Source of the DNA: an uncultured Pseudomonadota bacterium | GTDB taxonomy: Bacteria > Pseudomonadota > Gammaproteobacteria > Burkholderiales > SG8-41 | DNA: 59,185 nt | Reading direction: 5' to 3' | NCBI GenBank assembly: GCA_946885605.1 | Contig: CAMPGR010000006.1 | Span: forward strand, 1-59,185 | In this document: positions 1-8,508 of the stretch, piece after piece | How positions within the stretch are numbered: the stretch's first letter is position 1 | How the letters are laid out: each line of letters begins with the position of its first letter | Program-made: the position numbers and the translations under genes | The notes under the pieces: generated by a model | Told to the model about the DNA's origin: nothing | Databases searched by the model: none | What the model saw: the letters and a program-made list of their open reading frames with translations, nothing else

Positions 1-330
1 ACGGCCAGCGCGGAGCCCAACGCGCATATCGTCGTTCAACACTCCGCGCTGGCCGGGTTCCGGTATTACGCGGGGCGCGCGCTCTGGAGCGAGATGCGGC
101 CGGGCGATCCCTTGACGCTGGTGCGTGAACCGGGCAACCCGCATGACGCGCACGCGGTGCGCGTGGAATGGCGTGGACAGACCATCGGATACGTTGCGCG
201 GGGCGACAACATGCATCTCGCCCGTCAGCTCGATCACGGCGTCCGGCTCGAGGCTCGCGTCACGCGGCTCGACAAGTCCCGCAATGGTCGCAACCGTGTA
301 AGCTACGAAGTCTTGGTGCCACTGGACTAG
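1..330 (+). CDS. HIRAN-domain protein, C-terminal part (5' end outside window)
   Basis: Frame 1 is open from the first base of the window to a TAG at 328-330, so this is the 3' end of a longer gene. The roughly 109 visible residues carry the HIRAN pattern: a start like HSALAGFRYY, then LTLVREPGNPHDAHAV, then IGYVARGDN. HIRAN domains occur in helicases such as HLTF, where they bind single-stranded 3' DNA ends, and also as small stand-alone bacterial proteins. A methionine at position 94 could be read as a start, but the domain clearly begins upstream of it. Whether the missing part is a signal peptide or another domain cannot be told from here. Confidence 0.75.
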   Translation, partial: TASAEPNAHIVVQHSALAGFRYYAGRALWSEMRPGDPLTLVREPGNPHDAHAVRVEWRGQTIGYVARGDNMHLARQLDHGVRLEARVTRLDKSRNGRNRVSYEVLVPLD

Positions 331-359
331 GCGGCTACAGTCACAGCGGGAGAAAGCCC

Positions 360-1157
360 ATGAAATTCGGCCGTTTTGCGCTCGATGGCCGGGCCTTTTA
401 CGGACTGGTCGAGGGCGACGAGGTGTACGAGCTGGACGGCTCGCCGTTCAAGAGCTATCGGCGCAGCGAAAGGCGCCACGGCCTGACGGCGCTCAAGCTG
501 CTCCTGCCGTGTATGCCATCCAACTTCTATTGCGCGGGGCTCAATTACGCCGCGCACATCGAATGGGCCAACCGGCGCACCGGAGGCAATCGCAAGCCTC
601 CGGAGAAAGCCGACATCGGCTATCGCTCGCCGAGCGCCCTCATCGCACCCGGCGAAGCGATCGTGATACCCGCGGACTCGCCCGGGCCCGTGCAATACGA
701 AGGCGAGCTCGTCGCGGTCGTCGGCAGGCAAGCGCGCAACCTCTCCGAGGAGGACGCCCTCGCGTGCGTGCTCGGCTATACCCTCGGGAACGACGTGAGC
801 GAGCGCACCTGGCAGAAGACGGATCGCACGCTGTGGCGCGCGAAGAACTGCGATACGTTCAAGCCTATGGGGCCCTTCATCGTGACCGACCTCGACCCCA
901 TGGACCTCACCCTCGCGATCCATGTGAACGGGGTGAAAGTATCCGAGTATCACACCGGCAGGATGCTGTTCTCGGCGCAGCACTACATCGCCCAGATCTC
1001 GAAATACATGACCCTCTGGCCGGGCGACGTCATCTGGCTCGGCACGGACAACGCGACCGAGCCCGACTTGAAGCATGGCGATCACGTCGAGGTGGTCCAG
1101 AAGGATATCGGGATCCTCGGAAACCCCGTCGTTCGCGCGCCGGGGGGTGAATCGTGA
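360..1157 (+). CDS. Fumarylacetoacetate hydrolase family protein
   Basis: 265 residues, matching the usual size of single-domain FAH-family enzymes (hydrolases, isomerases or decarboxylases of 2-oxo acids). The start ATG at 360 follows a GGGAGAAAG ribosome site. The metal ligands are visible: a YEGELVAVVG segment supplies the paired glutamates and GNDVSERTWQ supplies the aspartate. A KNCDTFKPMGPF loop and a C-terminal GDVIWLGTDNATEPDLKHGD segment also fit the family. The substrate is not predictable from the sequence. The neighbours (HIRAN protein, rRNA methyltransferase) give no pathway hint. The stop codon lies inside the left arm of the inverted repeat at 1153-1249. Confidence 0.85.
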   Translation: MKFGRFALDGRAFYGLVEGDEVYELDGSPFKSYRRSERRHGLTALKLLLPCMPSNFYCAGLNYAAHIEWANRRTGGNRKPPEKADIGYRSPSALIAPGEAIVIPADSPGPVQYEGELVAVVGRQARNLSEEDALACVLGYTLGNDVSERTWQKTDRTLWRAKNCDTFKPMGPFIVTDLDPMDLTLAIHVNGVKVSEYHTGRMLFSAQHYIAQISKYMTLWPGDVIWLGTDNATEPDLKHGDHVEVVQKDIGILGNPVVRAPGGES

Positions 1158-1249
1158 ACAGTGAACGGAGCGCAGCGCAGATTTGAACCCTCCTCGTACA
1201 CCGTTCGCCGCTCCGTTTGCCCTACCCCGTTTACACCTTACTGTTCACG
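1153..1249. repeat. Imperfect inverted repeat, about 97 bp, between two genes
   Basis: The outer arms cgtgaacagt (1153-1162) and actgttcacg (1240-1249) are perfect 10-bp complements. Inner arms aacggagcg (1164-1172) and cgctccgtt (1209-1217) pair over 9 bp. The element starts at the stop codon of the FAH-family gene and ends 7 bp before the ATG of the methyltransferase gene. There is no T-tract, so it does not look like an intrinsic terminator. It could be a REP-like or MITE-like palindromic unit, or a hairpin over the downstream ribosome site. Confidence 0.55.
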
Positions 1250-1256
1250 GCTTTTG

Positions 1257-2414
1257 ATGGAAAACTTCTTCGCGCCATGCCCACGCGGGCTGGAGCAGGT
1301 CCTCGCCGCTGAGCTGGGCGCGCTCGGCGCGAAAGCGATCGAGGCGGTCGACGGCGGCGTATCGTTTGCCGGCGAAATGCCGCTGTGCTATGCGGCCAAT
1401 CTCGAAAGCCGCGTGGCGAGCCGGGTGTTGTGGCGGGTGGGCGAGGCACCGTATCGCACCGAGGACGATATCTATGCCGCGGCACGCGCTTTGCGATGGA
1501 GCGACTGGTTCGACGTGCAGCGCTCGATACGCGTCAATCTCTCTGCGGTCCGGTCCCCGCTGAGAAGCCTCGATTTCGCGACGCTGCGGATCAAGGACGC
1601 GGTCTGCGATGCGTTCCGCGCAGCGCGTGGGCGCCGCCCCGATGTCGACACCGCGGAGCCGGACGTGCGTATCCACGCGTTTCTCACGCGAAACGCGGTC
1701 ACGTTTTATCTCGATACCTCGGGCGAAGCGCTCTTCAAGCGCGGCTGGCGCATCGCCGGCGGGGAGGCGCCGGTGCGTGAGAATCTCGCCGCGGGAATAC
1801 TGCGCATCGCGGCGTGGCAGCCGGAGACCGCGCTTCTGGACCCCATGTGCGGGAGCGGCACCTTTCTCGTGGAAGCTGCCATGATCGCTCTCGATATCGC
1901 CCCTGGCCTGGCACGGACCTTCGGCTTCGAGAAGCTCGCGAATTTCGACGCCGTCTCGTGGCGCACGCTCAAGGAGCGGGCACACGCGCGCCGCCTGCCG
2001 GATCGCCCGTTGCCGATCTACGGCAGCGACAAGTTCGGCAGCGTGCTCGATCTCGCGCGCCAAAACTTGCATAGGGCGGACTTGCACGATGCCGTCACGC
2101 TGAAGCAGGTCGACGTGCTGGAATCGAGCCCTCCCGCCGCAGGCGGCATCATCGTGATGAACCCGCCCTATGGAGAGCGGCTCGAAAGCCCCGAATCCCT
2201 TGCAGCGTTCTATCCCTCACTGGGCGCTGTGCTAAAGAAGCGCTATGCCGGCTGGACGGCGTTCATCCTCTCGGCCGACATGCGTCTTCCCAACTTGCTG
2301 CGCCTCAAGCCCGCGCGGCGCACGCCGCTCTACAACGGCGCGCTCGAATGCCGGCTCTTCGAGTTCAGGCTGGTGGCCGGCAGCATGCGAGATCGGTCAG
2401 GTCAACCGGGATAG
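1257..2414 (+). CDS. THUMP-domain class I RNA methyltransferase (RlmL/YcbY N-half type)
   Basis: 385 residues from the ATG at 1257. An upstream in-frame ATG at 1161 would put the non-family inverted repeat into protein, so I reject it. The N-terminus (NFFAPCPRGLEQVLAAEL) and the following ferredoxin-like/THUMP region bind RNA. The C-terminal Rossmann domain has the SAM motif LLDPMCGSGTFLVEAAM and the catalytic NPPY motif (NPPYGERL) of N2-guanine methyltransferases. E. coli RlmL is fused to RlmK; many betaproteobacteria carry only this half. The likely target is G2445 of 23S rRNA, by family analogy. Confidence 0.85.
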   Translation: MENFFAPCPRGLEQVLAAELGALGAKAIEAVDGGVSFAGEMPLCYAANLESRVASRVLWRVGEAPYRTEDDIYAAARALRWSDWFDVQRSIRVNLSAVRSPLRSLDFATLRIKDAVCDAFRAARGRRPDVDTAEPDVRIHAFLTRNAVTFYLDTSGEALFKRGWRIAGGEAPVRENLAAGILRIAAWQPETALLDPMCGSGTFLVEAAMIALDIAPGLARTFGFEKLANFDAVSWRTLKERAHARRLPDRPLPIYGSDKFGSVLDLARQNLHRADLHDAVTLKQVDVLESSPPAAGGIIVMNPPYGERLESPESLAAFYPSLGAVLKKRYAGWTAFILSADMRLPNLLRLKPARRTPLYNGALECRLFEFRLVAGSMRDRSGQPG

Positions 2415-2502
2415 CGGGCGCCGCGTTGGAGGTACGCGCGCGCCGTGAGCGGGACAAAACGCGACGCAGGCCCATCAACGATCACAAACAGGAGGAGGCG
2501 TC

Positions 2503-2931
2503 ATGGAAAAGGAACAGACCCTGAGAATACTCAACGCACTGGCGAACGGCGTCCATCCGGCGACGGGTGAGCAGTTTCCGGCCGAGAGCCCCTATCAGCA
2601 TCCCGACACGGTGCGCGCACTGTTCGAGGCGGTGCGCACCATGGAACAGGGGCGCGCCCCGGCGGGCGAGCGCCCGCAGCGCCCCGCCTCGATGCCGGGC
2701 AATACCGGGCTGCGCTGGACCTCCGAGGAGGAAGAACGGCTGATCGCCGCCTTCGATGCCGGACGCACGGTGGACGAGCTGGCGCGCTCGCACAACCGCA
2801 CCCGCGCCGGCATCGAGGCGCGGCTCGTCAAGCTCGGCAAGCTCGATGAATCCGCCGTGACGGTTCAGCTGCGCTATCCCCCCAAGGCGAGCAGCGCTCA
2901 AGCGGGGCCCGACGCACAAACCACGCGGTAG
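2503..2931 (+). CDS. Small hypothetical protein with SANT/Myb-like helix-turn-helix
   Basis: 142 residues, with a very strong AGGAGGAGG ribosome site 4 nt before the ATG. Residues 1-45 (EQTLRILNALANGVHPATGE) form a short helical block with a VHPATGE turn that I associate with conserved proteobacterial hypotheticals. Residues 70-112 (RWTSEEEERLIAAFDAGRTV, then LARSHNRTRAGIEARLVKLG) read as a SANT/Myb-type three-helix fold such as is found in DNA-binding or scaffold proteins. The tail is disordered. No enzymatic motif is seen. A role in nucleic-acid binding is inference only. Confidence 0.7.
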   Translation: MEKEQTLRILNALANGVHPATGEQFPAESPYQHPDTVRALFEAVRTMEQGRAPAGERPQRPASMPGNTGLRWTSEEEERLIAAFDAGRTVDELARSHNRTRAGIEARLVKLGKLDESAVTVQLRYPPKASSAQAGPDAQTTR

Positions 2932-2953
2932 CGAAAGAACTCTGCGCGAGGCC

Positions 2954-3697
2954 TCAGCGCGCGGCGCGGAAGAGCAGCGATGCGCCGATCAGCACCAGCA
3001 ACACGCTGATTGTGCGCAGCAGCGCGCCGCGGGAGAGTCGGCCGTGGAAGCGGTTGCCGATCGCGAGGCCCGCGAGCGCGAACGGCAGCAGCAGTGCGAA
3101 TCCGATCAACCGATCGGCGAGCATGAGCCCTCCCGCGAGAAAGACGAGCGCGCGGATCGTCGTGGAGAGGAGGACGATGTTGGAAAGGGTCGCGCGCAGC
3201 GCCGTTTTATCGCTGAACCGGCGTGCGAGATAGATCGCATACGGCGGCGCACCGATGCCGAACAGCGTTCCCATCGCGCCGCCCGCGAATCCCGCCATTG
3301 CGCCCCAGCCGCGGCCGATTCGCGACACCGCTTCGCCTTGCTTCAACGCGTAAATGCCGTAAAGGAGCAGGAACGCGCCGAGCGCGAACAGCGTGGCGGC
3401 GCGCGGCAGCGTGACAAGGAGCGTCACGCCGGTCACCGCACCGACGAGCGAGCACGGCGCGAGCACGAGGAGCTCCGACTTGTCCGCCGCGCGTGAGAAG
3501 CGCACACCGAGGACGAGCGCCGCGGATACATCGAGCAGCACGCACATCGGCAGCACGAAGTGGAGCGGAAAGAGGTGCGTCAGCAAGGGCACCGTGAAAA
3601 GCGACGCGCCGAACGCCGACATGCCGAACACCACGTACGCGCCCAGCACGATGAATGCCGCGATGGCGTACGTCTGAAAATCGAACGGAATCGTCAT
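2954..3697 (-). CDS. TauE/SafE family sulfite/organic anion exporter
   Basis: 247 residues, strongly hydrophobic, with about eight predicted membrane helices. The glycine-rich repeats (FGMSAFGASLFTVPLL in the first half, GFAGGAMGTLFGIGAPPYAI in the second) are the twofold internal repeat of the TauE/SafE (DUF81) fold. Family members move sulfite, sulfonates or other organic anions across the inner membrane; the substrate here is unknown. The gene starts immediately downstream of the terminator of the pilTU unit and is convergent with the small SANT-like gene, so it is probably its own transcription unit. Confidence 0.85.
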   Translation of the reverse strand: MTIPFDFQTYAIAAFIVLGAYVVFGMSAFGASLFTVPLLTHLFPLHFVLPMCVLLDVSAALVLGVRFSRAADKSELLVLAPCSLVGAVTGVTLLVTLPRAATLFALGAFLLLYGIYALKQGEAVSRIGRGWGAMAGFAGGAMGTLFGIGAPPYAIYLARRFSDKTALRATLSNIVLLSTTIRALVFLAGGLMLADRLIGFALLLPFALAGLAIGNRFHGRLSRGALLRTISVLLVLIGASLLFRAAR

Positions 3698-3701
3698 GGC
3701 G

Positions 3702-3738
3702 CAAAAAAAGCGCCGATGTGATCTCCGGCGCTTTTTTC
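3702..3738 (-). terminator. Intrinsic terminator of pilT-pilU, bidirectional in form
   Basis: A hairpin of aaaaaagcgccg against cggcgctttttt with a short loop (arms 3703-3715 and 3726-3737). On the minus strand the stem ends in seven U residues, so it should stop leftward transcripts from pilU before they reach the TauE/SafE gene, whose ATG is at 3697. A T-run is also present on the plus strand. Confidence 0.8.
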
Positions 3739-3906
3739 TACGCCGGTTGAACCGCCCCGACGTGAACCCGGGAGCAGGGACCCGCCTGCGGGATGCGACC
3801 TAGGCGAAGCGTCGCAACAGCCGACGCGATGCAGGCTCCATCTGTTACAAACGCAAGAGGCGGAGGATGTCGGTTCGAAGCGGCGTATATGACCCGGCGT
3901 CCGGCG
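3739..3906 (-). other. Structured 3' region of pilU, possible small RNA
   Basis: 168 bp between the pilU stop and the terminator hold no credible gene. Read on the minus strand, several stems can form: GCCTGC with GCAGGC enclosing a perfect GCGTCG/CGACGC hairpin, followed by the terminator at 3702-3738. This could be a long 3' UTR or a 3'-derived small RNA. I found no tRNA fold and no family I recognise. Confidence 0.3.
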
Positions 3907-5043
3907 TCAGACGATGTTGAGGTGATCGATGCCGTGCATCACGTCCTTTTCCTTCGCCTCCTTGCTGTGCAGCTTGATCATGAGGCGCAGCTCGTTGAGC
4001 GAATCGGCGTTGCGCAATGCGTCCTCGTAGGTGATGAGCCCGGCTTCGTAGAGATCGAAAAGGTGCTGGTCGAAGGTCTGCATGCCGAGCTCGCGCGACT
4101 TCGCCATGATCGCCTTGATCTCGTGCACCTCGCCCTTGAAGATGAGATCCGAGATGAGCGGCGAATTCAGCATGATTTCCACGGCGCACGCCCGGCCCCT
4201 GCCGTCCTTCTTGGGTATGAGCCGCTGCGACACGATGGCGCGGATGTTGAGCGAGAGATCCATGAGGAGCTGATGCCGGCGCTCCTCGGGGAAGAAGTTG
4301 ATGACGCGGTCGAGCGCCTGGTTCGCGCTGTTCGCGTGGAGCGTCGCCATGCACAGGTGCCCCGTTTCCGCGAAAGCGATCGCGTAGTCCATGGTCTCGC
4401 GATCGCGGATCTCGCCGATCAAAATCACATCCGGCGCCTGGCGCAACGTGTTCTTGAGGGCGATGTGCCAGGAATCGGTATCGACGCCCACCTCGCGCTG
4501 GGTCACCACGCAGTTCTTGTGCTCGTGCACGAATTCGACCGGGTCCTCGATGGTGATGATGTGGCCGTAGCTGTTCTCGTTGCGATAGCCGGTCATCGCG
4601 GCGAGCGACGTGGATTTACCGGAACCCGTGCCGCCGACCATGATCACGAGGCCGCGCTTGGTCATCACGATGTCCTTCAGTATGGGCGGCAGCCCGAGAT
4701 CCTCGAAGCGCGGAATCTCCGCGTTGATCGTGCGCAGCACTATGCCGACCTGGCCCATTTGCACGAAGCAGTTGACGCGGAAGCGGCCGATGCCGCGCGG
4801 GCTGATGGCGAAGTTGCATTCCTTGGTCGCCTCGAACTCCGCGACCTGCTTGTCGTTCATGATGGCGTGCGAGAGCTCGACCGTATGCTGCGGGGTCAGC
4901 GGCTGCGAGGCCACGGGGGTCAACTTGCCGTCGAGCTTGATCGCAGGCGGGAAGCCCGAGGTCAGGAAAAGGTCGGACGCCTTCTTCTCCACCATCGCCT
5001 TCAGCAGGTCGTTTATGAAATTGACTGCCTGGTCTCGTTCCAT
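3907..5043 (-). CDS. pilU: Twitching motility accessory ATPase PilU
   Basis: 378 residues, the normal length for PilU and longer than PilT because of a C-terminal extension. It is a hexameric cytoplasmic ATPase that assists PilT in depolymerising type IV pili. Walker A is GGTGSGKS (about residues 137-144), the Asp box is TIEDPVEFVHE, Walker B is VILIGEIRD (about 206-214) and the His box is ATLHANSANQALDRV. The KASDLFLTSG start distinguishes it from PilT. It lies 50 bp downstream of pilT and is followed by the terminator at 3702-3738. PilU normally depends on PilT for function. Confidence 0.95.
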   Translation of the reverse strand: MERDQAVNFINDLLKAMVEKKASDLFLTSGFPPAIKLDGKLTPVASQPLTPQHTVELSHAIMNDKQVAEFEATKECNFAISPRGIGRFRVNCFVQMGQVGIVLRTINAEIPRFEDLGLPPILKDIVMTKRGLVIMVGGTGSGKSTSLAAMTGYRNENSYGHIITIEDPVEFVHEHKNCVVTQREVGVDTDSWHIALKNTLRQAPDVILIGEIRDRETMDYAIAFAETGHLCMATLHANSANQALDRVINFFPEERRHQLLMDLSLNIRAIVSQRLIPKKDGRGRACAVEIMLNSPLISDLIFKGEVHEIKAIMAKSRELGMQTFDQHLFDLYEAGLITYEDALRNADSLNELRLMIKLHSKEAKEKDVMHGIDHLNIV

Positions 5044-5093
5044 TTCTCGCTCCTAGGGTACGCCGGCCCGCGCTAAGCGCCTTCGACTTACCG

Positions 5094-6134
5094 TTACTTG
5101 AAGTTATCCTTGTTGGCGGCCTTGGTGCGCGCCTCTTCGCTCGAAATGACGTTGCGCTTGACGAGGTCCGTCAGGTTCTGGTCGAGCGTCTGCATGCCAT
5201 ACTGCTGCCCGGTCTGAATAGCGGAATACATCTGCGCAACCTTGTTTTCACGGATCAGGTTGCGGATCGCTGGCGTGCCGATCATGATCTCGTGCGCGGC
5301 CACGCGTGCCGCCCCGTCCTTGGTCTTGAGCAGCGTCTGCGAGATCACCGCGCGCAGCGACTCCGAAAGCATCGCGCGCATCATCTCCTTTTCCTCCGCC
5401 GGGAACACGTCGATGATGCGGTCGATGGTCTTCGCGGCCGAGCTCGTATGCAGCGTTCCGAACACGAGGTGCCCGGTTTCCGCCGCCGTCATGGCGAGCC
5501 GTATCGTTTCAAGATCCCGCATCTCGCCGACCAGGATGATGTCCGGGTCCTCGCGCAGTGCGGAGCGCAGCGCGTTTGAAAAGGAGAGCGTATGCGGGCC
5601 GACTTCGCGCTGGTTGATGAGGCACTTCTTGCTCTCGTGCACGAACTCGATCGGGTCTTCGACGGTCAGAACGTGGCCGTGCTCGTTCTCGTTGATGTGG
5701 TTGATCATCGCCGCGAGCGTCGTCGATTTGCCGGAGCCGGTCGGTCCGGTGACGAGCACCACGCCGCGCGGCTGGTTGGCGATCTCCACGAAGACCTTCG
5801 GCGCCTTGAGATCGTCGAGCGACAGCACCTTCGAGGGTATCGTCCGGAATACCGCACCCGCGCCGCGCTGCTGCACGAAGGCGTTGACGCGAAAGCGGGC
5901 GAGGTTCGGGATCGCGAACGAGAAGTCGCACTCCAGGTTCTCCTCGTAGAACTTGCGCTGGCCGTCGTTCATGATGTCGTACACCATGGCGTGCACGTCC
6001 TTGTGCTCCATCGGCGGCAGGTTGATGCGGCGCACGTCGCCGTGCACGCGTATCATCGGTGGCAGGCCTGCTGACAGATGAAGATCCGAGGCTTTGTTCT
6101 TGACCGCAAAAGCCAGCAGTTCGGAGATGTCCAT
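5094..6134 (-). CDS. pilT: Type IV pilus retraction ATPase PilT
   Basis: 346 residues from the ATG at 6134, preceded by AGGGGGAA; a longer in-frame reading to 6212 lacks family similarity. PilT is the hexameric motor that retracts type IV pili, driving twitching and DNA uptake. Walker A is GPTGSGKST (130-138), Walker B includes GEMRD with the catalytic glutamate near residue 204, and the His box is GTLHTSSAAKTIDR. The C-terminal AIRNLIRE motif, needed for retraction in characterised PilT proteins, is intact. The gene diverges from yggS across a 90-bp region that must hold both promoters. Confidence 0.96.
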   Translation of the reverse strand: MDISELLAFAVKNKASDLHLSAGLPPMIRVHGDVRRINLPPMEHKDVHAMVYDIMNDGQRKFYEENLECDFSFAIPNLARFRVNAFVQQRGAGAVFRTIPSKVLSLDDLKAPKVFVEIANQPRGVVLVTGPTGSGKSTTLAAMINHINENEHGHVLTVEDPIEFVHESKKCLINQREVGPHTLSFSNALRSALREDPDIILVGEMRDLETIRLAMTAAETGHLVFGTLHTSSAAKTIDRIIDVFPAEEKEMMRAMLSESLRAVISQTLLKTKDGAARVAAHEIMIGTPAIRNLIRENKVAQMYSAIQTGQQYGMQTLDQNLTDLVKRNVISSEEARTKAANKDNFK

Positions 6135-6223
6135 TATAATTCCCCCTGGTGGTCGCCGGTCCGCCGCGAATGTAACGGCCTGATTTTGTAAGCCGTACCG
6201 CGCTTCCCGCACTGCGCAAAATT

Positions 6224-6946
6224 ATGACAACAATCGCCTCCAACTTGCAAGCCGTGTCGAGCCGGATCGCACGCGCCGCGGAGAATGCGGGAAGATGCCC
6301 TTCCGAAATTCAACTGATTGCTGTAAGCAAGACGTGGCCCGCGGAACGTATTGCAGAGGCATATGCGTGCGGACAGCGTGCCTTCGGCGAAAGCTATGCG
6401 CAGGAGGCGGTAGCGAAGATCGGGCAGCTTGCGCACTTGCCGTTGGAATGGCACTTCGTGGGCCCCGTGCAAAGCAACAAGACGCGCGCGCTCGCGGGAC
6501 ATTTCCACTGGGTGCACAGTGTCGCGCGGAGCAGGATCGCGCAGCGGCTCAACGATGCACGCCCGGAGCATCTTCCTCCGCTCAACGTCTGCATCCAGGT
6601 CAACACAAGCGGCGAAGCGAGCAAGAGCGGCGTGCAGCCGGGCGAGGAACTCGAGCTTGCGCAATACATTATCCGGTTGCCGCGGCTCAAACTGCGCGGG
6701 CTCATGACGGTGCCCGAGCCGACGGCGGACGCGGCCCTCCAACGCCGGTGCTTTCGCCTGTTGCGGGAGCTGCGGGACAGGCTGTGCGCAGGAGGAATCG
6801 GGCTCGATACGCTGTCGATGGGCATGTCGGATGATTTCGAAGCGGCCATACTGGAAGGCGCGACCATGGTGCGCGTCGGCACCGCGATCTTCGGTGGCCG
6901 TCCGCGCAGCCCGCAGGACGCGAACGGCGCCGAGGTGTCAAAATAG
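6224..6946 (+). CDS. yggS: YggS/PLPBP family pyridoxal 5'-phosphate homeostasis protein
   Basis: 240 residues, a single TIM-barrel that binds PLP without known catalysis and buffers the vitamin B6 pool. The PLP lysine is K36 in the IAVSKTWP motif, followed by FGESYAQEA and WHFVGPVQSNK. The phosphate-binding end MSDDFEAAILEGATMVRVGTA is intact in two segments. Its position just upstream of proC and yggT is a very widely conserved arrangement. The tail after residue 225 is variable. Confidence 0.95.
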   Translation: MTTIASNLQAVSSRIARAAENAGRCPSEIQLIAVSKTWPAERIAEAYACGQRAFGESYAQEAVAKIGQLAHLPLEWHFVGPVQSNKTRALAGHFHWVHSVARSRIAQRLNDARPEHLPPLNVCIQVNTSGEASKSGVQPGEELELAQYIIRLPRLKLRGLMTVPEPTADAALQRRCFRLLRELRDRLCAGGIGLDTLSMGMSDDFEAAILEGATMVRVGTAIFGGRPRSPQDANGAEVSK

Positions 6947-7028
6947 CGGCTCCATGCCGCTTGGCAGCGATAACGCACGCAGCGCCTAAGTCTCCAAGCG
7001 GTTCAAATTTCTGGCCTAGGCGGCTCAC

Positions 7029-7847
7029 ATGAACATGAACATCACCTTCATCGGCGGCGGCAACATGGCGACCGCAATGATCGGAGGCCTGCTGAAGAAC
7101 GGCTGGCCGGCTGAAGCGCTCTTCGTTGTCGATATCGATCAGGCGGCACGCGAGCGACTGGCACGCGAGCACCACGTGAAGGTTGCGCCGCAGCTCGATG
7201 CGCTCTCCGCCACGGCGGAGTGCGTGGTTCTAGCGGTGAAGCCGCAGCAGGTGCGCGAGACCGCGCAAGCGCTCCATCGCTATCTGGGCTCGCAGCTCGT
7301 GCTGTCGATCGCGGCCGGCATCCGGCTTCACGATCTTTCGCACTGGCTGGGGAACTACCACAAGCTCGTGCGCGTCATGCCGAACACGCCGGCGCTCGAG
7401 CTCGCCGGTGTATCGGCGCTATGCGCGACCTCCGCGGTATCGAGCGACGATCGTGCGCGCGCCGAAACGATAATGCGGGCGGTCGGCACCACGCTCTGGG
7501 TGGACGACGAAAAACAGATGGACGCGGTGACCGCCATCTCGGGCAGCGGGCCGGCCTACGTCTTCTATTTGATCGAGGCCCTGCAGCAGGCCGCGGTCGA
7601 GCTCGGTTTCAACGAGGCGGACGCGCAGCGACTCGCGCTCGGTACTTTCGCGGGCGCGGTCAAGCTGGCCCAGTCGAGCGCGGATGACGTCGCGGCGCTC
7701 CGCGCACGGGTGACCTCGCGCGGCGGCACCACGGAACGGGCGATCGCGACGATGGAGCGGGAAGACCTGCGCGGCGCAATCATCCGTACGGCGCGTGCAG
7801 CCGCCGAGCGCTCACGGGAGCTCGGCGAGGAGCTGGGACGCGACTGA
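7029..7847 (+). CDS. proC: Pyrroline-5-carboxylate reductase
   Basis: 272 residues. It reduces 1-pyrroline-5-carboxylate to L-proline with NAD(P)H, the last step of proline synthesis, in the cytoplasm. The N-terminal Rossmann motif FIGGGNMATAMIGG is at about residues 7-20. The C-terminal dimerisation and active-site signature reads DAVTAISGSGPAYVFY, followed by the VTSRGGTTERAI segment typical of the family. It lies 82 bp after yggS and 82 bp before yggT on the same strand, so the three probably share a transcript. Confidence 0.96.
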   Translation: MNMNITFIGGGNMATAMIGGLLKNGWPAEALFVVDIDQAARERLAREHHVKVAPQLDALSATAECVVLAVKPQQVRETAQALHRYLGSQLVLSIAAGIRLHDLSHWLGNYHKLVRVMPNTPALELAGVSALCATSAVSSDDRARAETIMRAVGTTLWVDDEKQMDAVTAISGSGPAYVFYLIEALQQAAVELGFNEADAQRLALGTFAGAVKLAQSSADDVAALRARVTSRGGTTERAIATMEREDLRGAIIRTARAAAERSRELGEELGRD

Positions 7848-7929
7848 AAGCGCGACGGCGCCACTCGTCGCCGATGGCGCACGCGCGGGGCTGCGCGCTG
7901 CCCGGGAGGCACCCACAGGGAGTGAAACG

Positions 7930-8508
7930 ATGCTCGCAGATGCACTCATATTTCTCCTCAAGACGGTGTTCGGGCTCTTCACCATTGCACTGCTGCTGCG
8001 TTTTTACATGCAATGGGCGCGCGCCGCGTACCGCAATCCGCTCTCGGACTTTCTCGCCGCGCTGACCGATTTCGTCGTTCGCCCTGCGCGCCGCGTGATT
8101 CCCGGGCTGTGGGGACTCGATCTTGCGACGCTGGTCGTGGCGTGGCTTACCCAGTTCATCGAGCTTGCGCTGGTGCTGCACATCGACGCACCGCCGCTTA
8201 TGGGTACGGCCGGCACCGTCGTCGTCGCACTCGGGCTGCTCGCGTTGATCTCGCTTGCGCGGCTCTTCCTTTACATCGTGATCGCCGTGGTGGTGTGCCA
8301 GGTCGTCGTCTCGTGGATCAATCCCTACACGCCTATCGCGCCGCTGCTCAACAGCATGACGCGGCCTTTTCTGCGGCCGCTGCAGCGCGTCGTTCCTCCG
8401 ATCGCGAACGTGGATCTGTCGCCGCTCGTCCTCATCATCGTCTGCCAGCTGCTGCTGATGGTCCCGATCGCGTATCTCGAGCTCGTCGTCGCGCGGCTCC
8501 TTCGATGA
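7930..8508 (+). CDS. yggT: YggT family integral membrane protein
   Basis: 192 residues from the ATG at 7930 (AGGGAGTG just upstream). Two tandem YGGT units are visible, each with a hydrophobic helix pair and a proline/arginine turn: NPLSDFLAALTDFVVRPARR and the second-half segment NPYTPIAPLLNSMTRPFLRP. The family is implicated in osmotic stress tolerance and, in chloroplasts, in cytochrome or division functions, but the bacterial role is not settled. Its stop overlaps the start of the next gene by 4 nt (ATGA), showing translational coupling. Confidence 0.88.
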   Translation: MLADALIFLLKTVFGLFTIALLLRFYMQWARAAYRNPLSDFLAALTDFVVRPARRVIPGLWGLDLATLVVAWLTQFIELALVLHIDAPPLMGTAGTVVVALGLLALISLARLFLYIVIAVVVCQVVVSWINPYTPIAPLLNSMTRPFLRPLQRVVPPIANVDLSPLVLIIVCQLLLMVPIAYLELVVARLLR

